Assembly (NCBI GenBank): GCA_033763435.1
Contig: JANRKN010000066.1
Location: 1 to 58,432, forward strand
Length of the DNA stretch: 58,432 nucleotides
Direction of reading: 5' to 3'
From: JANRKN01 sp033763435
GTDB lineage: Bacteria; Planctomycetota; Phycisphaerae; Phycisphaerales; UBA1924
Shown: positions 1 to 7,481 of the stretch, one piece after another
Layout of the letters: each line of letters starts with the position of its first letter
Numbering within the stretch: position 1 is the stretch's first letter
Program-made: the position numbers and the translations under genes
The notes under the pieces: generated by a model
The model's database searches: none
Told to the model about the DNA's origin: nothing
What the model saw: the letters and a program-made list of their open reading frames with translations, nothing else

Positions 1-42
1 TTCCCAAGCTGAATGTCGCCGGTTCGATCCCGGTCGCCCGCT
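1..42 (+). tRNA. tRNA-Gly(CCC), 3' part only
   Basis: The window opens inside a tRNA. Bases 1-7 fit an anticodon loop with CCC at 3-5. The 3' anticodon stem is 8-12, the variable loop 13-17, the T stem 18-22 paired with 30-34 around the loop TTCGATC (23-29), and the 3' acceptor strand CGCCCGC is 35-41 with discriminator T at 42. A U discriminator and a C-rich acceptor strand fit glycine. CCA is not encoded. The 5' half lies outside the window, so the D arm and acceptor pairing cannot be checked. Confidence 0.85.
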
Positions 43-281
43 TTCTGGATCGATATTGGGCCGCCGATGTCACCCCCCACGGGGCGCTGACACCGGCGGC
101 TTCTCGTTGACAAATCCCGCAGATTCCGCGAATTCCGGCGAGGTGGGCGGGAACTGCCGGATCGGGGCAGATGGCCCGACGATGACAGGGAATGACCTGG
201 GTGGACGCTCGCTTGTGCACGCGCGTGTTCAAGCGTGTGTGCAAGGTGAGGCGGGATGAGGCTGGCGGTTACGGGCGACGC

Positions 282-788
282 CTATGCCTCTGTGTCGCGC
301 AGCTCCGCAAGGATCGCTGCGACTTCGGGGTCCGCAGCGGCTAGTTGGCTGACCAGCGCCTGCGCTTCCTCCGAATCATTGAGATCCAGAGCCATGATCG
401 CGGCGGTGCTGCACTCGCTGTCGCCCGTGCGAACAAGCTCGCCGAGCGGCTTCACGAGATCGGCATGCGGGAATCCCGTCGCGAACGTTGCGGCCCAATA
501 TCGCGCCTCGGGGCGACCCTCTCGCAGCACCGCGGCGAGATGAGGCACGACGACGTGCTTCGGGTGTTGCTGCAAGCAGTCCTCGACGAGCTGGAAGACG
601 CCGTGGCCGTCGCCCTGGCTGAGCGCACCGAGCAAGAGCGGGATCGCCCGCTCGTCCGGAGCATCCACAAAGTGCTGGCGCACCTCCTCGAAGCGGTCGA
701 GCAGTGCCGCACTCATCTCCGCTGTGGGCGGCAGGGGTTGATGCTGTTGCAGGAATGCCAGGGCTTGGTCAGTGATTGTTCCGCTCAT
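282..788 (-). CDS. HEAT-repeat protein, possibly immunity-like
   Basis: A soluble protein of about 168 residues starting at the methionine of MSGTITDQ, preceded by a GGAG on the coding strand; an in-frame start 20 codons upstream is less likely. The middle has paired amphipathic helices of HEAT type (for example AIPLLLGALSQGD and VVPHLAAVLREGRPEA), and the C-terminus holds another such pair. No catalytic motif, signal peptide or membrane segment is visible. It lies 75 bp downstream of an Imm26-like gene on the same strand. Short HEAT proteins are frequent among polymorphic-toxin immunity proteins, so a protective role is plausible but inferred only from context. Confidence 0.7.
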   Translation of the reverse strand: MSGTITDQALAFLQQHQPLPPTAEMSAALLDRFEEVRQHFVDAPDERAIPLLLGALSQGDGHGVFQLVEDCLQQHPKHVVVPHLAAVLREGRPEARYWAATFATGFPHADLVKPLGELVRTGDSECSTAAIMALDLNDSEEAQALVSQLAAADPEVAAILAELRDTEA

Positions 789-863
789 GGATGAGGCTCC
801 GTAGTTCACTCTCAACTGAACATCTCCCGCGGCGGGAGCCACCCGCAAGGCCAGAGGGGGCGA

Positions 864-1478
864 TCACTCCCGGAGATCTCTTTTCCGCACCTCCGTCCGG
901 TGCGTCCAGTTGGTCGCGATCATCCGGCACAGCGCGGTGAGGTTAACGACTTGCTTGAACGGTGCGTCGAGCAGGCCGCGCGGGAGTGTATCGCCGAGCT
1001 TGTTTTCTTTGATGTCCGCGAGAATGGCTTCGATATCTTGCGGCTTGCCGGTCGAACGTTGTCTCCTCGACCAATCGTCTCTGAACCAGATGCGCTCGTC
1101 GCTCTTGGGTTTATCGAGATAGCTCTTGAACACCGGCCAACGCTGATCGACCGCGGGTACCTCGATGCTCGCAACGCGGATGGCAAGCTTGGCGCGCTGA
1201 GCGTACGACACGGGGAAGAACGTTCGGAACCGCTCACCGCTCTGGGCGATAGCCTCGTCCCAAGCAAGCTCGGGTGTGACAGTTTGGAAGACGCGAATGA
1301 AGGGGCCGTGATGGGGTGGGTCGCGGTCGATCTTGAGAACGTGGGCGTAGGCGAATCCGCCTTGATCGAGCTGGATCGCGTAGACGTCGCCCTCCCGCGG
1401 CGGGGAGTTGGGTGAGCGCGGTTTGCTTCGCTTCGCAGGTGTACCGCGCGACTTGGAAGCTCGATCCTTCTCAGACAT
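864..1478 (-). CDS. Imm26-like protein
   Basis: A protein of 204 residues with a basic, Ser/Pro-rich first 28 residues and then a stretch beginning GDVYAIQLDQGGFAYAHVL. That stretch resembles the opening strands of the Imm26 immunity family, whose members typically start with a GD-x-[FY]-x-[IV]-PL core followed by a Gly-Tyr/Phe-Ala segment. An AAAGGA ribosome binding site precedes the ATG. The stop of the upstream gene is 10 bp away, so the two are probably cotranscribed. No toxin gene is recognisable nearby, so it may be an orphan. The family call is by eye and is moderately sure at best. Confidence 0.55.
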   Translation of the reverse strand: MSEKDRASKSRGTPAKRSKPRSPNSPPREGDVYAIQLDQGGFAYAHVLKIDRDPPHHGPFIRVFQTVTPELAWDEAIAQSGERFRTFFPVSYAQRAKLAIRVASIEVPAVDQRWPVFKSYLDKPKSDERIWFRDDWSRRQRSTGKPQDIEAILADIKENKLGDTLPRGLLDAPFKQVVNLTALCRMIATNWTHRTEVRKRDLRE

Positions 1479-1488
1479 GGGCGTCCTT

Positions 1489-2055
1489 TCAGCGGCCGGC
1501 GGCGCCCGGGGTGTGTGAGGGTGTTTGTCTCTTTCCGCGTGCCAGCTTCCGAACGCGGGCCACGAGCGCCTTGTACATCTCGACCTCGGCCTCGTGTCGG
1601 ACGATCTCCCACGTGCTCTTGTGGGCGATCGCGCCAGCGATCGAGAAGTGCGTCGCGGGTCCTGGGCCGCCGTCCGCGTCGCGGGTGTTGAACACGATCA
1701 GGGGCAGGCCGTTGATGATGAGCCATGCTTGGGCATCGAGATCGTTCATCACTGACAGGTCCGGATGACGCGATTCGTCGCGGACGAAGTAGAAATAGTC
1801 GTTCCCCGCGGCGACCCGGCGGGACAGATCGCTGATGGGGTGCGTTTCGACGACGACGCGGCCCTTCCGCGACCCGGGGGCATCACGCTCGAAGCGGAAC
1901 GCGACGAGCGACAGCGGCCAGCGGTGCGAGTCCTTGACGCTCGCCAGAGCCTCGGCCACGACGGCCGCGTTGCAAACGATGTGCGTCGAACCCGATCCAC
2001 GCGGCATGAACTTCACCGCGGTGCGAGACCAGAACTTGGGGTCGTACTGGAGCAT
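1489..2055 (-). CDS. Hypothetical protein
   Basis: An unrecognised soluble protein of 188 residues. It has a fairly aromatic core (WPLSLVAFRFERD, NDYFYFVRDE, AWLIINGLPLIVFNTRD) and a basic Lys/Arg-rich C-terminus, with no membrane segment or signal peptide. The ATG has no strong ribosome binding site. It is the first gene of the minus-strand trio that ends in the Imm26-like and HEAT proteins. The position could fit a toxin-immunity remnant, but the sequence itself gives no function. Confidence 0.55.
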   Translation of the reverse strand: MLQYDPKFWSRTAVKFMPRGSGSTHIVCNAAVVAEALASVKDSHRWPLSLVAFRFERDAPGSRKGRVVVETHPISDLSRRVAAGNDYFYFVRDESRHPDLSVMNDLDAQAWLIINGLPLIVFNTRDADGGPGPATHFSIAGAIAHKSTWEIVRHEAEVEMYKALVARVRKLARGKRQTPSHTPGAAGR

Positions 2056-2133
2056 CGGCCGCTGAATGATACCGGCTTATGCCGAACTTCAGGTCTGACA
2101 CTGCGTGCCCGGCCTCGCGGTTGGCGGCACTTC

Positions 2134-2442
2134 TCAGATAGCGGCCGCGGATGCCGCCGTTGGCCCTTTCATCCGCAGTCCTGGCAGGCACTCGATCGCA
2201 CTGGCCACATCAAGGAGCTTGGGGTCGGTTCGCGCTTTGCCCGTCCGTCGCGAAACGCCCGCATCCAGCGCGTGCGTCCCGAACGTGTGCCGCAGGGCGT
2301 GGATGTCAATCGTGCGGCCGCGGTCGTCGGTCTTGACGACGACCGCCTTGCGGCAGCGACTCTCGATGCGGGTCAGTCTGACTCGATCGACTCGCCGCTG
2401 TGGCAGGCTCCTCGACAGCACACGGGCGCGCGCTACGGGCAC
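2134..2442 (-). pseudogene. Tyrosine recombinase (integrase) remnant
   Basis: The minus strand encodes DDRGRTIDIHALRHTFGTHA, which carries the box II H-x-L-R-H signature of phage-type tyrosine recombinases, and further on TDPKLLDVASAIECLPGL, a tail common in planctomycete integrases. The 20-odd residues that normally lie between these, including the helix before the catalytic Tyr, are missing: GVSRRTGKAR runs straight into TDPKLL. The frame stays open upstream to about 2640 but without a recognisable core-binding or SAM-like domain. It is therefore a truncated, internally deleted and almost certainly inactive integrase. Its position 2.1 kb from the tRNA-Gly end fits a decayed integrative element. 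Confidence 0.75.
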
Positions 2443-3226
2443 GAGCGGATCATCCCGCTGCTTGCCGCCGTGCTTTGAGTTTGGTCGTCCATCGCGCGGC
2501 GTTGGCCTGGTCTTGGCGTACGGCGCAAGCGCGGCGATTGCGTCGGCGATGAGCGACGGGTGGCCCTTGGTGGCGCCTTCATGGTTCGTCGCCGTCGCTG
2601 ATCGAGCATCACGTGGAGCGCCAGCGAGCGACCCTAGCAGGGCAGTGCAGTCTCTGTTGACGCGAGATCGTTCCGCGCGGCCGTCGATTTTTCTCGTGCT
2701 CGCGATCGTTGTGGGGAGGGGTGTTGGCTTTGCTTGGGGTTTGGTGGATGTCGATGTCGATGAGCCGCGGGCCCTGTTCCCGGGCGAAGGTTTGCGTCTT
2801 GGGCAAGTTCAGGCGAGGCATCATCGCGAGCCGTCTGATGGACGCGAGCTTCGATCGGGCAAGGGTGATCCTGTGCCGCGCAGGCTGCGGCGCAAGAGAG
2901 AGCGCCGAGCTGCGCGATGTGTGCGCTACGCATCGAGCAGTGTGTCGCGACTGACGACATCGTGACGCCTTTCGTTATTGTGCGTTCAAGACCCAGACCC
3001 GGCGCAAGCTCGACTAGTGATCGTGAGCGCGCGAGCGGGATACTGGCGGAGTTTTCGTGGTTTTCGGATCGGTCATCGGCACGGTGCGACAGCACCGGAT
3101 GCAGGAGTGCCATTTTGAGTGTTTGATCTGGTCTGAATGATGGCCCTTGCTTCAGCCGATGAGCGACCGTTTCGAGGGGGTGAGTTGCTGGCGCGGCGGG
3201 CTGAGATCTGACCGATGGAGATTCAG
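2443..3226. other. Gene-free stretch
   Basis: No convincing gene is visible. Open frames on both strands are short and of implausible composition (His/Arg/Pro-rich or Ser/Arg-rich). The part next to the integrase remnant (to about 2640, minus strand) is an open continuation of that frame, probably degraded coding sequence. The right end is the leader of the chemotaxis receptor gene. No tRNA copy matching the 1-42 segment, which would mark an att site, was seen. Confidence 0.6.
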
Positions 3227-5227
3227 ATGCGATTGACGATTTCTCGCAAGCTTGGCTTCGGTTTTGGCGCCATGATTCTGACGTTGCTGTGCCTAATCGG
3301 AACAGGCATGTACATTAAGCAGGTGGGCTCCGGCGGCGTGGCCGAACTTGAGGCGCTCAGCGAGCAGCTCGATGCGGCCCGAGAGCTCGATGCGGCCGTG
3401 GCTTCGATGCGGACCAGCGCCAATAGATTCCTCGCTGAGGCGACGGATCATCGCGCACAGGAGCTCTCCGCCGCGATCGGGCGGGCTCGCGCGGAAGCTC
3501 AGGCGTTTGCCGCGCGCCCAGCGACGAAAGACATCTCGGAGCTGCGCGACCAGCTCACGGCCACGATCGAAGACTATGCCAAAGTCACTGACGAGCTCGG
3601 AGTCCGGCTGTCGACCAAGATCGATGTGTTTTACAACCAGTGCGGGCCCGCGGGGCTGGCGATGGAATCGGCGTTGCGCGACGTCGCGAAAGTGCTGACC
3701 GATGCGCTTGATATGAATGCCGCCGCGGTCGCGTTCAGCGCCGTTGCGGAAGCCAATCTGACTCGCCTGGGTGTTGCGCGCTACCTCGTGACGCTCGATG
3801 ACAAGGAGTTCGAGAAGGCGACGCAGGGGGCTGTGAATCTCAACGCAGCGCTGACGATTCTGGCGAAGCATGAGAACGCGCTTGTGCGTGATCGTACTGC
3901 CAACGCACAGAGGAAGGTTGACGCGTACGTCGCGATCGGTGGCGAGGTACACAAGCTCATGGGAGAGGTGATCAGTATCAGCCGAGACCGTTTCGATACA
4001 GCGGGCCCTCGCCTCGCAGCGATCAGTGGGGAAATCAAGAACCTGCTCACCGAGAGGCGCAGGCAGACTGAGGCGGCAGCGAGTGGCGCGATCGCCTTTG
4101 CGCAGACTGTCATGATCGTGGTGGGGAGCTTCGCCATGCTGTTCGGTGCGGCGGTCGCGCTGCTCATCGGTCGAAGCATCGCCCGGCCCATCGCCCAGCT
4201 CTCGGAGCGACTGCGCGATATTGCTCAGGGTGAGGCCGACCTTACCCGGAGGGTGGATGAGGGCCGCCGCGATGAGCTGGGTGAGATGGGTCAGTACTTC
4301 AATGTGTTCGTGAAGCGGATCCAGTCCACATTGCTTGAAGTGGCCAGCGCGACCGATCAGGTTGCAGCGACCGCCACGCAGATCGCGGCCAGCAGCGGTG
4401 AGATGGCGCGCGGCATGCAGGAGCAGAGCGGGCAGGTGGGGCACATCCGCGTTGCTGTGCAGGAGATGACCGGCAGCGTCGCGGAAGTTGCGAGCAAGAC
4501 CGCCGAGGCGGCGAGCAGGGCGAGCGCCAGCGGGCAGTCGGCCCAGCATGGCGGGCAAGTGGTGACAGAGACGATCTCGGGAATGAATTCGATCAAGCAG
4601 GCCGTGACCGCGAGCGCGGCGAGCGTGACACAGCTCGGCCACCGGGGCGAGCAGATCGGCGAGATCATCAAGGTGATTAACGACATCGCCGACCAGAACA
4701 ACCTTCTGGCGCTGAACGCGGCGATCGAGGCGGCACGCGCGGGCGAGCATGGACGGGGCTTTGCCGTCGTTGCCGACGAGGTTCGAAAGCTCGCCGAGCG
4801 CACACAGCGATCAACCCAGGAGGTGGGGGCTCGAATCCGAGAGATTCAGGATGAGACCCGGGTCGCGGTCGAGCGCATGAACGGTGGCACCAGCCAGGTG
4901 GAGGTTGGCGTCCAGAGAGCGATGCAGGCGGGCGAGAGCCTGCGCACGATCGTTTCGTCTGCTCAGGAAGTCGCGAGCATGATCCAATCGATCGCCGCGG
5001 CGGCTGAGGAGCAGGGGGCCGCCAGCGAACAGATCAGCAAGAGGCTCGAGCAGATCTCCAGCGTCATCAGCGAGAGCAGCGTTGGCGTGAGCGAGACCGC
5101 GCGCGCAGCGAGCGAACTCTCGAGCAAGGCTGAGCAGCTCCGGACACAGGTCGGTCGGTTCCGTCTCCGGGATGCCGCCGGTCCGCGTAGCGCGGCCTCG
5201 GCGCAAGCCGAGCCCGCGAGAGCCTGA
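3227..5227 (+). CDS. Methyl-accepting chemotaxis protein
   Basis: A transmembrane chemoreceptor of 666 residues. TM1 is at about residues 8-30, followed by a periplasmic helical sensor region to about 287, TM2 at about 288-315 ending in GRSIARPIAQL, and a HAMP domain to about 370. The cytoplasmic signalling domain has the hairpin-tip signature NNLLALNAAIEAARAGE and RGFAVVADEVRKLAERT at about 488-527. The sensor region is rich in helix and may be of the helical-bimodular type, but the ligand cannot be read from it. The ATG at 3227 is chosen because GGAG lies just upstream; an in-frame ATG at 3215 would overlap that site. No other che gene is in the window. Confidence 0.95.
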   Translation: MRLTISRKLGFGFGAMILTLLCLIGTGMYIKQVGSGGVAELEALSEQLDAARELDAAVASMRTSANRFLAEATDHRAQELSAAIGRARAEAQAFAARPATKDISELRDQLTATIEDYAKVTDELGVRLSTKIDVFYNQCGPAGLAMESALRDVAKVLTDALDMNAAAVAFSAVAEANLTRLGVARYLVTLDDKEFEKATQGAVNLNAALTILAKHENALVRDRTANAQRKVDAYVAIGGEVHKLMGEVISISRDRFDTAGPRLAAISGEIKNLLTERRRQTEAAASGAIAFAQTVMIVVGSFAMLFGAAVALLIGRSIARPIAQLSERLRDIAQGEADLTRRVDEGRRDELGEMGQYFNVFVKRIQSTLLEVASATDQVAATATQIAASSGEMARGMQEQSGQVGHIRVAVQEMTGSVAEVASKTAEAASRASASGQSAQHGGQVVTETISGMNSIKQAVTASAASVTQLGHRGEQIGEIIKVINDIADQNNLLALNAAIEAARAGEHGRGFAVVADEVRKLAERTQRSTQEVGARIREIQDETRVAVERMNGGTSQVEVGVQRAMQAGESLRTIVSSAQEVASMIQSIAAAAEEQGAASEQISKRLEQISSVISESSVGVSETARAASELSSKAEQLRTQVGRFRLRDAAGPRSAASAQAEPARA

Positions 5228-5403
5228 TTCTCTCAGTGGCGCTCGGAGAGGTCGATCGCATCGCTGCCAGTTTTCTGTGAGGCGTGGCGATCGTGATCGG
5301 TTGACGGAACAACTCCCGCGGCTGAGCGTCAGACTCCGCCAACCCGGCGCTGCGTCGTCGTGCGATCGCGTCCAGTGGGCGCGCCGGAGCCGGAGGTATC
5401 GCC

Positions 5404-6477
5404 ATGAGCCTGGGCTTTCTCGCGTTGCTGAGTCTTTCTGCATTGGTGGCGCCCAGCGCGTCGAGTGCCCCACAGACAAGCGCGGCTGAGGCCCAACGCG
5501 CAGCGCGTGTCGAGGCGGTGATTTACTCGACGCGCGGCGATGAGAAGATCCATGTATTGGCCGCAGCAGACCTCGCGCCGATGGCGTCGATCGTCGTCGG
5601 TGCCGGGCTGCATGAAGTCGCGCTTGATTCGTCCGGACGGTTTCTCATGGGCTCGGCATACGGCGGGCCCGGCGCTGGGCATCAACCGGCCGACAATCGC
5701 CTCGTGGTCGTTGATCTGGCCCAGCGCAAGATCCACCGCACCATCATGCTCGAAGGTCTGCAGCGCCCCAATGACATCGCGTTCGTGCCCGGCAAGCCCG
5801 AAGCCTTCGTCACGGTCGAATCGCCCCAGCATGTTCTTCGCGTAAGCGCCGAAACCGGCTAGGTCGTGAAGTATCCTCTCGCTCATGGCACGGGTCACAT
5901 GCTCGCGCTCGCGCCCGATGCCTCGACGGTGTATGTCTCTCACGTCAAGCCAGGCCGCCTTTCGATCATCGATGCCGCCTCGGGCGTAGTGCGCAGCTCG
6001 CTCAGCCTGCCCGACGGCGCTGAGGGCCTCGCGATCGCCCCCGACGGCGGCTCGGTCTGGGTCGCGAGCCATCAGGCCTCGCGCATCAGCGTTGTGAGCG
6101 CAGAGAAGGGCACCGTCACGCGGTCGATCGTCTGTCCTGGCATGCCCTTCCGGATGAAGTTTTCGCCCGACGGCGTGATGCTCGCAGTTTCGTGTCCAGG
6201 CGCTGGCGCGCTGGCGCTGATCAGTGTCGCCTCGCCCGCTCAGGTCGAGTTCGTCGACACCAACCTACTCAATGGGGAGCCGATCGGCGTTCAGCACGTT
6301 CCGACGAGCCTTGCGTTCTCTCGTGATGGCGCGCGGGTCTTTGCCGTTTGCTCGGGTCAAGAGGGATCGGTAGTTGCGATCGACGTTGCTTCGCGCGCTC
6401 TGACCAAGCGGGTGAAGTCCACGGGTCCGATCGCCGACGCACTCACGGCCGGGCTCATCCTCTGGTCGGCGGATTGA
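5404..6477 (+). pseudogene. YVTN-type beta-propeller gene interrupted by an in-frame TAG
   Basis: A frame of 358 codons encodes an exported beta-propeller protein, interrupted by one TAG at 5860-5862. The first part (152 residues) has a signal peptide (MSLGFLALLSLSALVAPSASSA) and repeats such as NRLVVVDLAQRKIHRTI. After the TAG the same frame continues without a shift for about 204 codons with repeats such as GRLSIIDAASGVVRSS and EGLAIAPDGGSVWVAS. Both parts belong to one lactonase/YVTN-like propeller. A GGAGG precedes the ATG. It could be a recent nonsense mutation, a sequencing error or readthrough; a GTG at 5866 could in principle start the second half but has no signal peptide. Confidence 0.8.
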
Positions 6478-6581
6478 CGCGCTCTCGCGGGTCGCGGCGG
6501 CCTCCCGCGGAGCAGTCCCCGCGCGGCGGCGGCTCTGGTCGCGGGCGATTTGGTGGCTGGTACATACGCTGGAAGCGTCAG

Positions 6582-6623
6582 CGGTTGACAAGGCTTGACA
6601 GAAAGTCAACCGTCGGGTATACT
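6582..6623 (+). promoter_or_regulatory. Sigma70-type promoter with overlapping inverted repeat
   Basis: TTGACA at 6595-6600 and TATACT at 6618-6623 are separated by exactly 17 bp, close to a perfect vegetative promoter. The predicted start falls at about 6630, which is the A of the next gene's ATG. A second TTGACA lies at 6585-6590. CGGTTGAC at 6582-6589 is the exact reverse complement of GTCAACCG at 6605-6612, an 8-bp inverted repeat spanning the -35 box and a likely operator, perhaps for the regulator encoded just downstream. Confidence 0.8.
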
Positions 6624-6629
6624 CTCCCC

Positions 6630-7271
6630 ATGAGCAGGCCGCAGTCTCTTGTCGTCGTGTCGCCGCAGGCGTGGCGGGTGCTGATGTCGCCGGTGCGGAC
6701 GGAGATTGCCGAGGCGCTCCGCTGCGGCGGCGCAATGTCCATGTCCGAGCTTGCGAGTGCGACCGGTCGACCCGCAGACTCGCTCTATCGGCACGTCGAG
6801 CTGCTCCGCGAGGCCGGGTTTGTCGTGCCCGCGGGCTTCCGCAAGAACGGTCGGCACATCGAGCAGCTGGTCGACGTTGCCGCCGACGATTTTCTGTTGG
6901 AACTCAACGACGCCCAAGGTGAGCAGGAGAACCTCGCGGTCGTTGACACGGTTCGCTCTTTCGCACGCGCCACTGAGCGTGCGGTGCGCGATGCGTCCCG
7001 GGCCCGCGAGCTGCGCTTCGAGCAGGGAAGCCGCAACATCTCGATCAATTACGAGATCGGCTGGCTCACGCCCGAGGCCTTTCAGGAGGTGCGGGCGCTC
7101 GTGCGCCGCCTCAAGTCGATCATGGACGAGGGCAAGCGCAAGCGCGAAGGGCGCATGTACATGAGCTTTGTCGTCGCGACACCGGTCGTGCGCAAGTCGC
7201 GCCGGCGCTCGGGCCCGCGCAAGGGTGCAACGCGGGGCAAGCCGCACGCCAAGGCCGCGACGGCCGGCTGA
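6630..7271 (+). CDS. ArsR-type winged-helix transcriptional regulator
   Basis: A 213-residue cytoplasmic DNA-binding protein. Residues ~8-75 form a winged helix: RVLMSPVRTEIAEAL, then MSMSELASATGRPADSLYRHVELL as the helix-turn-helix, then EAGFVVPAGFRKNGRHIEQL as the wing. This is the ArsR/HTH_20 pattern. The rest is helical, with an arginine-rich central part, and ends in a very basic tail (RKSRRRSGPRKGATRGK) that could add non-specific DNA contact. No metal-binding cysteines are visible, so it is not an obvious metal sensor. The ATG lies about where transcription should begin, so the message is probably leaderless; the inverted repeat over its promoter suggests autoregulation. It precedes the subtilase gene by 210 bp. 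Confidence 0.85.
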   Translation: MSRPQSLVVVSPQAWRVLMSPVRTEIAEALRCGGAMSMSELASATGRPADSLYRHVELLREAGFVVPAGFRKNGRHIEQLVDVAADDFLLELNDAQGEQENLAVVDTVRSFARATERAVRDASRARELRFEQGSRNISINYEIGWLTPEAFQEVRALVRRLKSIMDEGKRKREGRMYMSFVVATPVVRKSRRRSGPRKGATRGKPHAKAATAG

Positions 7272-7414
7272 CGCGCCGCAATCCTCATCGAGCATTTCCG
7301 AAACGTTCGCGGTCTTTGGACCCAAGGGGGCGGGTGGGGATCGTGCGGGTCGTGGTGAGGGTGCGGCGGAGTGTGGTGGTGGGGCGTGAACGCAGACTTC
7401 CGTCGGGATGGCGG

Positions 7415-7438
7415 GAAGTACGGGCGAGAAGTACGGGC
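7415..7438 (+). repeat. Short tandem direct repeat upstream of the subtilase gene
   Basis: GAAGTACGGGC occurs at 7415-7425 and again at 7428-7438, with a 13-bp period. ACTTCC at 7396-7401 forms an inverted partner to GGAAGT at 7414-7419. The repeats sit 44-67 bp before the subtilase start and could be a regulator binding site. There is no direct evidence for function. Confidence 0.4.
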
Positions 7439-7481
7439 AGGTTGAAGGACTGAATCGTGCCTCGGCACGGGAAAGGGATCG

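Noticed and set aside
2634..3113. Minus-strand 159-codon frame in the gene-free stretch
   Set aside because: His/Pro/Ser/Arg-rich with no domain and no ribosome binding site; no support as a gene.
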